A stretch of DNA of 64,000 nucleotides from Camellia lanceoleosa (lineage: Eukaryota; Streptophyta; Magnoliopsida; Ericales; Theaceae). The stretch covers positions 36,774,190 through 36,838,189 of the forward strand of contig CM045761.1 of the NCBI GenBank assembly GCA_025200525.1. The letters are read 5' to 3'. Shown one piece after another: positions 21,945 through 33,158 of the stretch; the stretch's first letter is position 1, and each line of letters begins with the position of its first letter. The notes below the pieces were generated by a model that saw only the letters and a list, made by a program, of their open reading frames with translations, was not told the DNA's origin and did not search any database. The translations under genes and the position numbers were made by a program.

Positions 21945-22976
21945 CTTTATGCTCTCATTTAATATTGTAGTGTTGTATATGTTTTAATTCAAGACAGTTT
22001 AAATTTTAAAATTAAAATAAAATTTAAAAATTTTAATTAATTAATTTTTGTATAAGTTGGGTGGTCCTGTGACCTACCCGATAGGGTGAACCGTTTTCGA
22101 TTTGACTGATTCGCTGATTTAATTGAGATTTTAGCGGTTTTAGCAAAATATATTGGTTAAATTTGTTTAATTCGAAATAAATTAAAGATTGACCTAATTA
22201 AAGACTAAATGGCTAAGATTGCTTGATTCGAAATAAACTTTTCACCCAAACAATTGTTAATTTTTAAACAATTAAGAAAATCCCCATTAGTTAGCTTTCA
22301 TTTAATTTTTATTTTATAATCTCACATCGAGAAAAAATGAATTGTTTTACTTACATAAAATAAATCTTATACTCTTATTTATATAAGTAAAATGAGATTT
22401 TTAGTGAGAAGCCTTATGATCAATATCTTATACTAATTATTTTGATTTTCTTAATTTTAAACAATTAAGAAAATCCCCAATTGACTAATTTCCCTTTAAC
22501 TTTTATTTTACAAAATATAAAAAAATTAAATATAATTATCATATTTTTATTAAATAATATATTATTTTATCCCGTGTAGATCACGGGTGATATGCTAGTT
22601 TAAAGTGTATTGAAATGTGTAAAAATATTTTGGCTTTGTTTGGCATATAACGTTTGAGTTAAAATAGTCACAAAAAGACAAAATAGACTTTTTAGGCTAA
22701 TAAGACAAAATATCACATTCAAACCATAATCATTTCATTTTTCCTATTACAAAAATCAAAAAAGTTAAAAAGTTTATCTGAAATGAAACTTTTTAACCTC
22801 AAACTAAAATAGTTAAAAAATTAAAAAAACTAAAAAATCAACTCACGTCTCAAACAAAGGCTTTGAGATATATGAAAAATATATTTTAGCATTATAAAAA
22901 TTTTGACATTTTAGGATCAATTTTCATTGACAAATCTTAAGGCTATTACCACCCGGACCCTTTTATTATTTATATT

Positions 22977-23577
22977 TGATAATACAGTTAGTTCACAGTA
23001 GATAGACTGGACTGATCCGAGCTCCTCAATCCCACGTCCGAGTGATGAAGCCCACTGGAAGACCTGCAAACAAGTTCAACGGGGAACAGGGTAGTTCCCC
23101 AGTGAACCCTGCGGCGTGTAAATTAGAAGTGGAAGTAGTGGATATAGATAGAGAGAGAGAGAGAGCGGGTTAGAGGAATAGAAAAATGCTTAACCTTCTT
23201 CTTGCCTTCCATGCTTGCTTATATTCCTTGATAATCATTTCACTTGTCCTTCCAGGCGTGCCTCCTCGCCGAAGCTTTGTGATCTGACCTACCTTGTTCA
23301 GGGTAAGAAGCGTTGTTCCGACAGGAAGGTGTTGTCGTAATAAATGCTGTGATGGGTCGCATTAATGGTGATGTATTGTGGCAATAACTTTGCAGATCTT
23401 TGTCTGCTGACGTAGCCTGTTCTGCACCTGCCAGGTGTCCGAGTATCATTGGCCTTCCTTGCTCAGTTGGCCTCCAGCTGTTCTGGGTTTTACTACCCGG
23501 GTTATGCAATGGGGTCTAAATGGTGGGCTTGGGTTTGTTCACTATTGGCTGTGGTCCTTGTGGGCCTATCCATGTCA
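22977..23577. mobile_element. Solo LTR-like element (601 bp)
   Basis: It starts TGATAATACAG and ends CCATGTCA (TG...CA), flanked by a 5-bp duplication ATATT (22972-22976, 23578-23582). Copy B keeps the empty site ATATT near 58835. The interior has GGGGAACAGGGTAGTTCCCC (a short palindrome) near 23082 and a (GA)n run at 23149-23165. No coding capacity. A solo LTR or a TRIM-like element is likely; orientation is unclear. Confidence 0.8.
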
Positions 23578-23597
23578 ATATTCAATACCTCCATCCA

Positions 23598-24123
23598 TGG
23601 TATGGTTTGGTTTGGTTTGGTTCGGATTATAATAAAATCAGGATCAATTTATTATTTATGATTTTATAAAAGTTGGAACTAAATTAATCCATTTAAATAC
23701 GATTTAACTCGGTTTGGAATCACGGTTTCATATAATATGTTCACCAAAAAAAAAAAATCATATAATATTTTCAAAAAAATATGAAACTCCCAATCAAACA
23801 TAATATTATTCTACCATTAACTTAAACATGCACATTATTTCACTATTAACTTAAACAAATATAATATTTAGTAAATAAACATATTATTTAACATGTAGCA
23901 AGCATAAGAGGGTGTATGCTAAGTATATGGTTTAAGTTATATACAGTTTGGTTTGGTTCAAATTTGGAACCATGGAGTTGAATTTGGAACCGATCTACAG
24001 ATACAAATTCCCAAATTTTCCAAACCAAGACCGAACCACGGATTAAAAAAATCAAACCAAACCTACTAAATCGGACTAGACCGGTTCAATTTGCAAATGT
24101 TTCGATTTACTTTATCAAGCCTA
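23598..24123. mobile_element. Possible hAT-like MITE rich in GGTTTGG, copy A
   Basis: The left side is built of GGTTTGGTTTGGTTC words and the right side of CAAACCAAACC and ACCGGTTC, so the ends are complementary. In copy B (58876-59428) the left end reads TAGGGGTGAGTATGG and the right CAACCCTA. Copy A lost about 29 bp at the left end. No TSD was found, so the class is tentative. Confidence 0.45.
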
Positions 24124-24720
24124 AGCTAATTATGCGTAATAATTATAGTTATCAACTAAGCATAAGGTTCGAACACAAATTCTTTCTTTTCATTTGAGTG
24201 AAAATTGATTATTTTATTATTTATATTCTCAATAAGTGCCCTCAACTGCCACCACAACACCACTATTCCATCCACAACCACCATTATTTTGAAGGACGAA
24301 TTATACTAACGGTCTTTGTAGTTTGAGATTTATGTCACTTCAGTCCTTAACATTTCAATTGCAATACATTTGATCTTGAATTTTGAATCTTGTTCCAAAT
24401 AAGGACACCATTGTTCTATTTCAAGAGCAAAGTCATTAATTTGATAAAATATAAACTAACTTGACAAAAATAAATGTCAAAAAATTATTTTTAAAATTTT
24501 GAAAATTATTTATACTCACCAAAGATAAAATTATATAAAAATAATAAATCTTTTATATTTTTATTTTTTTATCAAGTTAATTTTTAGTAAGTGTTTGGAT
24601 AATGACCATGTAATGGGTGGTTATCTTTGTTGATGTTTTTGGATGATTATTATGTAATAGGTGATTGTATTTGTTGTTAACAGATATTTCTTGATGGTTA
24701 TTATGTAATATGATTATTAG

Positions 24721-25517
24721 CAGTGGCGGAGCCAGGAATTTAATATGGGGGGCACTTATTAATTACAATCTTAAAATTTTTCTTCCCCAAATCAAATTCC
24801 TAATTTTAGCACAAACAACAACAAACCGAAATCCCTAATTTTAATACAAATCAACACCAATTAAGATTCATAATTTTAACATATCGAAATCTCTTATTTT
24901 AACAAAAATAATAACAAATCAAAAAAATTACAAATCAAAACTTAACAAATAACTATAAACTAATACTCATAATTTTTATTTAAAAGTAAAAAAAAAAAAA
25001 TACTTGTAAACAATAAAGAGAAGATACCAAAGTTGTAGTGTAGTTTCAAATCTGTGTTGTGTGATCCTAATTTGGTGAATCACTAGTTGGTAAATTGCAA
25101 AGCAACAAAAGGAGATAAAGAAGACAAAGAAAATATGAAGATATTTAACAAGTACTGTGAATAAATAAATAAATAAATAATTTTATACACTTTTAAAATT
25201 TTAGAGTTTTAACTTTACTGTAATTAGAGTTGTATACACTCACCCAAAAAAAATTATATATTAATATTTGGTTAGGATTGGAATTCTAAAAAAAAACCAA
25301 ACGTGGGAGTGTGTGTGTGTGTGGCGTGTGTCAGTGGGTTTGATTTGAGATTTATTTGGGAAGGCTACGGCACTCCATAGTTTGAAAGCCTGCCCCTTGA
25401 AACGGCACTCCACAGTTTGAAAGCCTGCCTCCATAAAATTATAAACACAAAAAAAAAAAAATTTCAAAAGGCAGGGGGCCCATGTGACCCCCTGAGCCCC
25501 ACGTCCCTTTGCCTCTG
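24721..25517. mobile_element. Non-autonomous hAT element (797 bp)
   Basis: The ends CAGTGGCGGAGCCAGG and TTTGCCTCTG are imperfect inverted repeats of the CAGNGGC type common in hAT elements. An 8-bp duplication ATTATTAG flanks it (24713-24720, 25518-25525). Copy B has a single ATTATTAG at about 60020. An internal 35-bp direct repeat (ACGGCACTCCATAGTTTGAA and its near copy) lies at 25368-25432. No transposase is seen. Confidence 0.85.
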
Positions 25518-25945
25518 ATTATTAGACTTTTAATGTATAATCGATAAATATTTTTAATTTTTGATCTTTGATTTTTGGATTAATTACCTAAAAGTCCTAT
25601 CTACATATTTGGTCGTAGCTTAGATCCTATCAAAAAAAATTTGAACCAATAAGTCTCATATACAGGTAAAAAGACGTTTTGCCATTTAATCCCAAAACTG
25701 AGAATGTTCTTAATTCAAAAACTGAGAATGTTCTCAATTTATAATAATCAAAACTAGAAAATTTCTCAATTTTTTTTCTAGTATGAACTAATAATATTAT
25801 CAAAACTATCAAAACTAAAAAATTTATAATTATCAATTTTGAGAAATTTCTCAATTTTTTTCATGATTAAAATTGAGAATATTATAAATTGAGAAGGTTC
25901 TCAATTTCAAAAAAGCCTAGATCTCTCTTTCTCTAATGGCAGTGG

Positions 25946-28325
25946 TGTCACGACCCAAACCCGGCCCTATGGGTTTAGCATGTGAATCGCCAAGATGTCA
26001 AGATTACCAAGGCCTCTGAGCGATGTCTGATAAAAAGCAGTAGAGGGCCTGGCGGAAGCCAATACAGTAAATAACTAGTGTCCATAGAGCTGTGTTAATC
26101 TGTATGCCAAAAACATTTTTCATACATTTATGCATGCAAACCAGTACAGTATACACAATCATTACAGACATTCAGTACGGGGACTTAATCCCTCGATAAC
26201 AAGACAAGATAACGAAACGGTCTATACAAAAGCAGTACAAAAGCAAGAGGAGGCGGTGGGGATAATAAAACACCCCAAGCCATGGCATGGCGTCTCGGAA
26301 CCTCACAAAGGAGGCACATAGTGGCTTGACAAAAGCGGGGACCAATCCCACGCTCCTAGCTCGATGCGGTGGTGAGCACCTACATATATATATAAGCGGT
26401 GAGCTAAAGCCCGATGAATAACATACATGTAAAGAGGTTATGAATGAATGTCCTTACTGAATGAAATCAATTCATTATCTGATATTTCAATCTTCGATAT
26501 TTCAGATCAAGATTTCAATCAATCGGTCATATGGGGTAGATCCATTAGCCTATAAGCGGTACGTCCAAAAGGACCGGGCCTTATGAACCCAACAATAATG
26601 ATGGCCATCAATCAAGATGGTTCCACAAGGAAACCGACAGAGCTCAGAATATCAATAACGATGAGGTGCTAAGGATGCCTGTCTGATTCGAGAAATAGGA
26701 CATACATTCATTCGATAAATAATATCGATTCGATGCTTGATTCGATGGCAGTATTCAAAAAAACCATTTGAACATATCTTTACACAATCTGTTACTCACG
26801 ATGATTGGGCTATCAATAGCTAGAGCGCGTCCCAGAGTCAACCCTAAGCTCAATCAAATAGAACACACACTAAGTTTACAGTTTGGAAAGGATGATAATT
26901 AAATCCCTAAATTCCTCGGTGTGGTTCTCGTCTACATCCTCATTAAGATGCTCTAAACTAGGCCTAAGAATGCCTAGGATGCGATGAGGATGCAAAATGC
27001 ACTAAGGAAGCAATTCCGAAATTTTTGATGAACGGCCTCCGCTCGGCCTTGAGTTTCCCCTTTCGGCGAACAAAGCACACAAAGGCCCACGCTCGAGCGT
27101 ACATTCTGCCGCTCGAGCGGACTGATGAAAGGTGCAAAAATCTTTGGATCGCGATTTTCCGCTCGGCGTTAAAATCGCCGGCGGGTAATGTAAAACAATG
27201 CGAGAAAATCTTTGGGAGCATGCATTCCCTTCGGCGGCACTTCCCGCTTCGGCGGACGTCCAAATTCTGGAAAATCCAGATTCAACCTCTGAGTTTCAAA
27301 CCAAGTTTTGATGCTCCAAATTCGATCCTCTTGGGCCCATTTTCTGGAAAAACTCTTTCAAACACATAGAATAACAAGTTCTAAAACTCAATTTAAGAAA
27401 TCAAGGCCCAAGGGTGTTTCAATTAAACTCAATTTCAAACCATTTTCAAGAACACTTTCAAAACATGACATGCATGATCTTTAAACCAATTTTAAGCTTC
27501 CAATCATGCTCAAGTGAGCTCAATTCTGTGAAAAGCAAGTTGAAAACATGGACTATAACAATACCATGAACATGCATGTGACAAATTGCTATGAACTCAA
27601 CTTCAAACTCACCAATATAAACATGCATGCATGAATTTGACTTCAATCCAACATAGATGAACAATATCATGTCTTAGCTCTACAATGATGCATGAATCAT
27701 GCAAAACTTAGCTCAAGGACAACAAGAAGACAATGAATTCCTTACCTAGAGTATTGATTTCAAGTCTAGCAAGCTTAATTTATGCACATACACCTCAATC
27801 TTCAAGTTCTTCTAGCAATTCACAACAAAACAAGCCCCTCTCTCTCAACTCTCTTCTTGGTCGGTTGGGTGTGAGAAGATGGCTGAGGAAATGTTTTTGC
27901 TTCAATGTATAAGGCTCAATAATAGGATGAAACAAGGGTCTACTCAAAATGGCATTTTGGTAAATAAATTCAACTTGATAATTAATTCGTTTAAATCTAA
28001 TTTAATCATTCCTAATCAATTTTCAGATAAAAATACCATTAAATCACAAATATTATGCTGATTCCAAAACATCAAACGGTTTCTAAATCGGCCGCCGATA
28101 AGGCCTTCAATTAGCAGTTTAAACATAAAATGCAAACAGATAATCATGCACTCAAACAGATGCAATACGCAATTCAATAGACAAACTCATTCAGTTTCGG
28201 TTTCAGTTTCATTCAGTTTGTTCAGTAGTTCATCCAGTTCACTTATCAGTCATTATCAGTTCGGTTTAGCATTAATCAATATATATTTCAGTGGTTATCC
28301 GGTAATCGGTACGAGGGTTGTTACA
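25946..28325 (-). mobile_element. Solo LTR (2380 bp), second family member
   Basis: It starts TGTCACGACCCAAACCCGG and ends GGGTTGTTACA, with a 5-bp duplication AGTGG (25941-25945, 28326-28330). Copy B has the empty site AGTGA at 60415-60419. It shares most phrases with 13699-16162 (CCTGGCGGAAGCCAATACA, AAGCCATGGCATGGCGTCTC) in the same orientation. The GC-rich internal patch differs. Both insertions are in copy A only, so the family was active after the duplication. Confidence 0.87.
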
Positions 28326-28330
28326 AGTGG

Positions 28331-28900
28331 CATCTGTGAACTCAGTGAAAACCGAGAGTTTGCCAATCTATCTCTGCAAATTCCCTGAGTGAGCCTTCTC
28401 TAAAGAAGAAAGAAGTCAAGGTTCTTTCCTTGAGGGTTGTATGTAGTGCTGTCATCAAATTGCGAGTTACTCTGTGCAAACAGAAAGCATAACCCAACCC
28501 GTGGTTTTCGTACAGTAGTTGGAGTGTGCAAGGATTCGTCAACCCTCGTCAAGCCGTAAAGCCTTGGAGTTAGAGGACTTTTGCATCAGTTCGAAACTGG
28601 TTTGATGCGAGTCACGGATGAATTCAAGGGCAGAAGTCGTGATCTCGAACTGAAATCCAGATTCGAAATCGAAGAGTGACCTGCGAAATTGATTGATCGA
28701 GCGTCAATCAATGACGAATCAAGACCTAGATTACCCTTGTGAACTCGAATCACCCATGTCCGTTGAGCTGAAGTTGCGAAGAATTTCGAATTGCAATTGT
28801 GTAGAGCGAGAAAATGAAGACAACAATGGTTGTTTGGCAGCTATGGAGGAGATTGGTCTATTAAAAATTAATGAGACTTAAATGAGCAAATAATTTTATT
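28331..28900. other. Less AT-rich conserved block, copy A
   Basis: This 570-bp block has ordinary base composition and short open frames, for example 28693-28881 + and 28342-28542 -. It is shared with copy B (60419-60975), where frame-shifting indels occur. It may derive from a gene's 5' exon or untranslated region; no protein family was recognised. Confidence 0.35.
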
Positions 28901-29665
28901 TAGAACTTAATGGATTATAAATTCACAAAATGAGATTTGTATGTAAATGCCTCTTGATTTTTTGATGTAACCAATTAGTTTAATAATGACATCAAAAGTG
29001 TTGTCATGTTTAACTTTTGAAAAAATAAAAACTAATCTAACCAAAATAAATATAAATTTTTTTTTTTTCCTACCCTTCCAAAAGACAAAATTATAAAAAA
29101 ATGATGTGTTTTTAATTTTTTTTTTACCAATTTAATATTTAGTTTGTTAGAAAAATTTTCTAAAAATTGATTTTGAAAACCAAATCAAACAAAATTTTAT
29201 ATTCAAAAAGTTTCAACATTATTCATTAAAAAAAAAATGTCATTACATTTCAAACAATATACAAGTTAAGAAACACAAAATAAATTATATAACGATTTTA
29301 TCCTTGAAATAGATTATTTGTAAAGAAAATATCTTTGATTGTTCTTATTTATAACAAGATTCAAAATTCAGGGTCAAATATATCACAATTGAAAAATCAG
29401 AAATCAAAGTGATATAAGCCTCAAATTATAAGAACTATTAGTGTAATTCGCCCTATTTTCAAAGTCTAAAGTAAATCATTTTCCATAAATGACAATATTG
29501 GACAAACAGAGCATAATGTTGTCCAAATATTCATGTCCTTCATTCATAGGTCTAACAGTGCCACCAAAATTGCTAAACAAATTTAAACAGAAACATTATT
29601 ACAAAATTAATAACAAATAAAATAACAGGAAGATAAATTTAATAGTTTTTTTTTTTTAAATACCT

Positions 29666-29877
29666 CTAGTTAATTTTTTGGAGAGTGGATTTCGAAGCTA
29701 AATACACAGCACGCCATCCAGCTTGTGTTGGATGCACCATGTCCCAAAAGAATGCAGCTTCAGGGTTGTTACATACGGCATACATCTTGGCTCCTTTCTC
29801 ATCTAGGCTACCACAGTAATGCCCACTGCTTGTACCCATACAACATGGCTTCAATGGAGTCTCAAATTTCACACTTC
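29666..29877 (-). CDS. GDSL esterase/lipase, last exon (copy A)
   Basis: On the minus strand an acceptor (CTGAGCAG) at 29878-29879 opens an exon reading SVKFETPLKPCCMGTSSG, then CNNPEAAFFWDMVHPTQAGW, ending QKIN and a TAG stop. The D-x-x-H-P block holds the catalytic Asp and His of plant GDSL/SGNH hydrolases, which cleave ester bonds and are usually secreted. It joins in phase to the exon at 31201-31510 (split Gly codon). Resemblance is to the Arabidopsis At3g09930/At5g03610 type, from family knowledge only. Exons with the GDS nucleophile were not found, so the gene is incomplete. Confidence 0.85.
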
Positions 29878-30114
29878 CTGCTCAGGAAGAAGTTGATATC
29901 GATTTATCGTAATCAATTGATAAAATCCACATAAAAAAAAAATTAAATTAAAAAACCAAAAACAAAAACAAAATGTACCACTCTGTTTCTTACTCTTTCA
30001 AAATAGTTGAGAGTTACCGAAGAAAAGGCATGGTCGCTCTTATCGTACCAAAAACAGCCCACACTTACACTTCTGGTTAAATTGGCTCTTGCGCTAATTT
30101 GGTGTTAAATTTAC

Positions 30115-30259
30115 GGACTTTTCTTAAGTGTGCAACCCTCAAGGTTGCACACCATATGCTACTTACACAAAAAGTGTAAGTGATAGATATAAACATAAAA
30201 TAAGACGGAAAACAGAAAGGCGTAAGTGTAAGGCGTAAGCTGCACACCATAACAGGACC
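30115..30259. mobile_element. Small Mutator-type MITE (145 bp) in the GDSL intron
   Basis: It starts GGACTTTTCTTAAGTG and ends AACAGGACC, flanked by a 10-bp duplication TTAAATTTAC (30105-30114, 30260-30269). The interior contains the palindrome GTGTGCAACCCTCAAGGTTG and CTTACAC/GTGTAAG words. Copy B has one TTAAATTTAC near 62222 and no insertion. Confidence 0.8.
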
Positions 30260-31200
30260 TTAAATTTACTAACGTCAACGGTCATGTAACCTCTCACATA
30301 AGATATTTTTAGGGCAAAAAAAAAAAAAAAAATTATTTCCTTTTTCTTTTTTTCCCTCTATTTTTTCACTGTATTTTCTATCTCTGCTAAATTTTCTGAA
30401 CCCACTGCCACCAATTACCCGTTCTTGCCACTCCCTTACCCTTTAGAAAAAATGGTGGGGGAGAGTGGCGATGAATGAGTGTAGGTTTAGAAAATATAGT
30501 AAAGGAAAAAAATATAGGGAAGAAATTAAAAAATAAAAAGAAATATGAAGAAAATTATTTGTTTGCCCTAAAAAATTGCATTATTTGAGAGTCACATAAC
30601 AATTTTCATTAATTAATTTAAAATCACATTCCAACTTGAAAAAATATAAAAAGTTGATTATTACAATTAAAAAATAATAACCTTAGGTGAGATTGGATAT
30701 AAAGTGTAATTTACCCATTCTCCAGTTTGAAATGTTAGGCCTAAGTTTAGCCACATCATTATATATTAAACTTTCCGATAAATTACATCAATAATTCATA
30801 TATTTTAGCCCTTATATCATTTTAGTCATTGTAATTTTAATTGACTCGATTTTAACCTTGAATCTTTTACTTTGTCTCAATTTGGTCCAATAGAGTCGAC
30901 AATTAGCATTTTTTTTTTCAATGAAAAATACACATATGAGTAACATATGTTATATTTTTAGGAACAAAATTATAAATGTGCCAACTGGCCAAATTGATAC
31001 ATAATTTAAAATTAAGAATAAAAATTGAGCTAATTGAAAGTATAAGGACCAAGATGACACATAAGGTGAAATGTCAGGATTACCAATGTAATTTGCCTTA
31101 AATTTTTTTTAAACTGTTTTGTGAATTGAAAATCAAAATATGTATTTCCTTTAATTAAAAAATAAAAATTAAAGAACGAGAGTGAAGTAGAGAAAATTAC

Positions 31201-31510
31201 CTAGAAAATCTCCTTTGGTCTTGAGTACAGAAATGAAGGAGCCATAAAGGTCAAGGATGACAAAGGCAGAAGAATCGTTGGAGTTATTGTTGAGCTTGGA
31301 CACAGCTTGCTGAAGCAAGAGGTTGTGAAAAGTGACAGCAGTGTTCTCAGTGGCATTGCATTCTTGGAATGAATTCAACACTGTGCTTCTAGGGAGGCAT
31401 CCCAGTGGCTGCATTGCTGTCACTGCCACTTTTCTCACTCCTATATCTTGTATTCTTTGCAAGTTCTTTGCTAGTTGATCAACCACTGCACTTATGAATG
31501 ATGGCAAATC
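31201..31510 (-). CDS. GDSL esterase/lipase, penultimate exon
   Basis: An acceptor (TTTTTGTAG) precedes an exon reading DLPSFISAVVDQLAKNL, then VAVTAMQPLGCLP and FHNLLLQQAVSKLNNN. It ends KTKGDFL at a donor (CTAG then GTAATT, 31199-31200). These are conserved central blocks of plant GDSL esterase/lipases. The 1.3-kb intron to the last exon carries the small MITE at 30115-30259. No upstream exon with the GDSL box or oxyanion-hole residues was recognised between 31511 and 34600, so the gene is probably 5'-truncated. The exon itself is intact. Confidence 0.85.
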
Positions 31511-32208
31511 CTACAAAAACACACAGATTGTTCGAGTACAAACTCTCAAGCATATATTTGTTCTAACTCAATATGGCCACCAGATTTTTTATTCTCAAAT
31601 TTTGTCGCAGTTGTTGAATTATGTCTCAAGACTTTTGTGCTTTTTATATTCTTACATGATTTAATGATTATGAGTGTTTTGAACAGAGAAACGAAAGAAT
31701 TTGGGAATAGAAAATCTTTACCTATTTGATTTCCAAAATTATTATGTCGGGAGCTTTTAAATTCACTCACATGATTTCTCTTCATACCCATTTGCATTGC
31801 ATATATAGTGATTTTTTTCTGTTAAATCTAATTATACATATGGATGTAGAGAAAAATTTGAGAGGTGTATTTAATAGCTCTTTTATGTCTTTATATCAAT
31901 AAAACATTACTCTTTTAATAAATTCTATTAACAAAAATTGAAGAAGTACATTAAGATAAGCATCAATAAAATATAGAAAGAAAGGGAGAAGGGAGCAAAA
32001 TCAAAATCAGTTTCAATTACCGATAAAACAAATTATTAACTGGCCAAAACTTATGTACTTCATTAGAAGATCATAAGTTTGATTGATGTCTCTCCTCTAA
32101 TATATCAAAAAAATAAAAATAAAATGCCTGATAAATAAAATACTATACATATGAAATGAGTGCGACTCAAGAACGTTGTATGGACAAATCACACATTTTG
32201 ATGATGAT
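31511..32208. other. Upstream flank of GDSL exon, no exon found
   Basis: AT-rich sequence 5' to the penultimate GDSL exon on the minus strand. Intronic sequence is likely; no earlier GDSL exon could be identified. Confidence 0.5.
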
Positions 32209-33158
32209 TTATTTTGAGAAGATGGTAAAAAGTAATTTTTTAACTTTTAATTAAGTTTTTGACTTTTTTAGACAAATGATTTGAGAAGTTTGTAAAAAGT
32301 TACTTTTGATTTTTTTTTATTAATATTTATTTATAATGTCAAATCACAATAAAATGATCAAACTACCTTCATTTAATTTAAAATATTTATAACTTCATTC
32401 ATATAAAATATTTTGATCCATGAGGGATAGAATTGTAATTTGAACCTTGGCTAAAAATCAACTTTCCAAATTAAAAAAAATAAAAAAATTAACTTTTAAC
32501 TTTTATTACAAATAAAAAAAAACAATTAAAAACTATGTCCCAAAAAAGCCGATATATATGTCAATTTGTTTTTCTTTAGATATTTTTAGATTGGAAGAAG
32601 CTTAAAAACCCCAAAAATTTGCAAACAGAAATTTGATGTGATAAAAGAGGACCATTTATCAAGAAACCAACGTCAGTCAACATTTCCGACTGGGGCAGTG
32701 AATCCAAGAAATTAGAAAAGACACAAACCATGCTGGATTTCTTAAGATGAGAGAAAAATACTTGGGATATCATTTTTATGACGTCCAAACAACTAAACAA
32801 ATTTGCCATATAGGCTTGTTTCGGAAAATTGACTTTTAATTATTTTTTTTAGTTTGTAATAAAAGTTAAAAGTTGATTTTTTTTAAAAAAAATTTATTTG
32901 GAAAGTTAATTTTTAATTAATGGTGAAATTATAATTCTATCTCTCATGAGTCAAAATGTATTACATGGATGAAGTAAATATTTTAAACTAAATGAGAATA
33001 ATTTGGTCATTTTATTATGATTTAATATCATAAACAAATATTAATCAAAAAAATTAAAAATTATTTTTTATCAACTTCCCAAATCATTTATTTAAAAAAA
33101 GTCAAAAATTCAGTTAAAAATTAAAAAACCACTTTTTACTGCCTTTCCAAAATAGGCC
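32209..33158. repeat. Inverted repeat pair, arms about 345 bp
   Basis: The arm 32209-32553 and the arm 32811-33158 are inverted, diverged copies. CATGGATCAAAATATTTTAT on one strand of the left arm matches CATGAGTCAAAATGTATTAC in the right. The spacer of about 255 bp (32554-32810) is less AT-rich and holds one minus-strand frame without recognisable product. No TSD was found. It could be one foldback element or two MITEs of the same family inserted in opposite directions. Confidence 0.7.

Larger units (their letters stand above)
20264..22598 (+). mobile_element. Helitron-like element (about 2.3 kb, non-autonomous), copy A
   Basis: The 5' end TCTATATATTATATAAG follows an A at 20263. The 3' end has the hairpin CCCGTGTAGATCACGGG (22571-22587), then TGATATG and CTAG (22595-22598), before a T at 22599. 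A TC start, a hairpin near the CTRR end and insertion between A and T are Helitron hallmarks. No Rep/helicase frame is present. The interior is built of repeated blocks carrying the palindrome CTTAATT...AATTAAG and USE/TATA modules. Copy B (55424-58463) has a mutated 5' end and a decayed hairpin. Confidence 0.72.

Noticed and set aside
23240..23661. Frames in a moderately GC-rich segment considered as a gene
   Set aside because: The segment is inside the 601-bp TG...CA element with ATATT TSD; frames on both strands overlap and have no motifs.
32576..32809. Minus-strand 77-aa frame considered as a missing GDSL exon
   Set aside because: No GDSL block, no matching phase and no convincing splice borders; it is the spacer of an inverted repeat.
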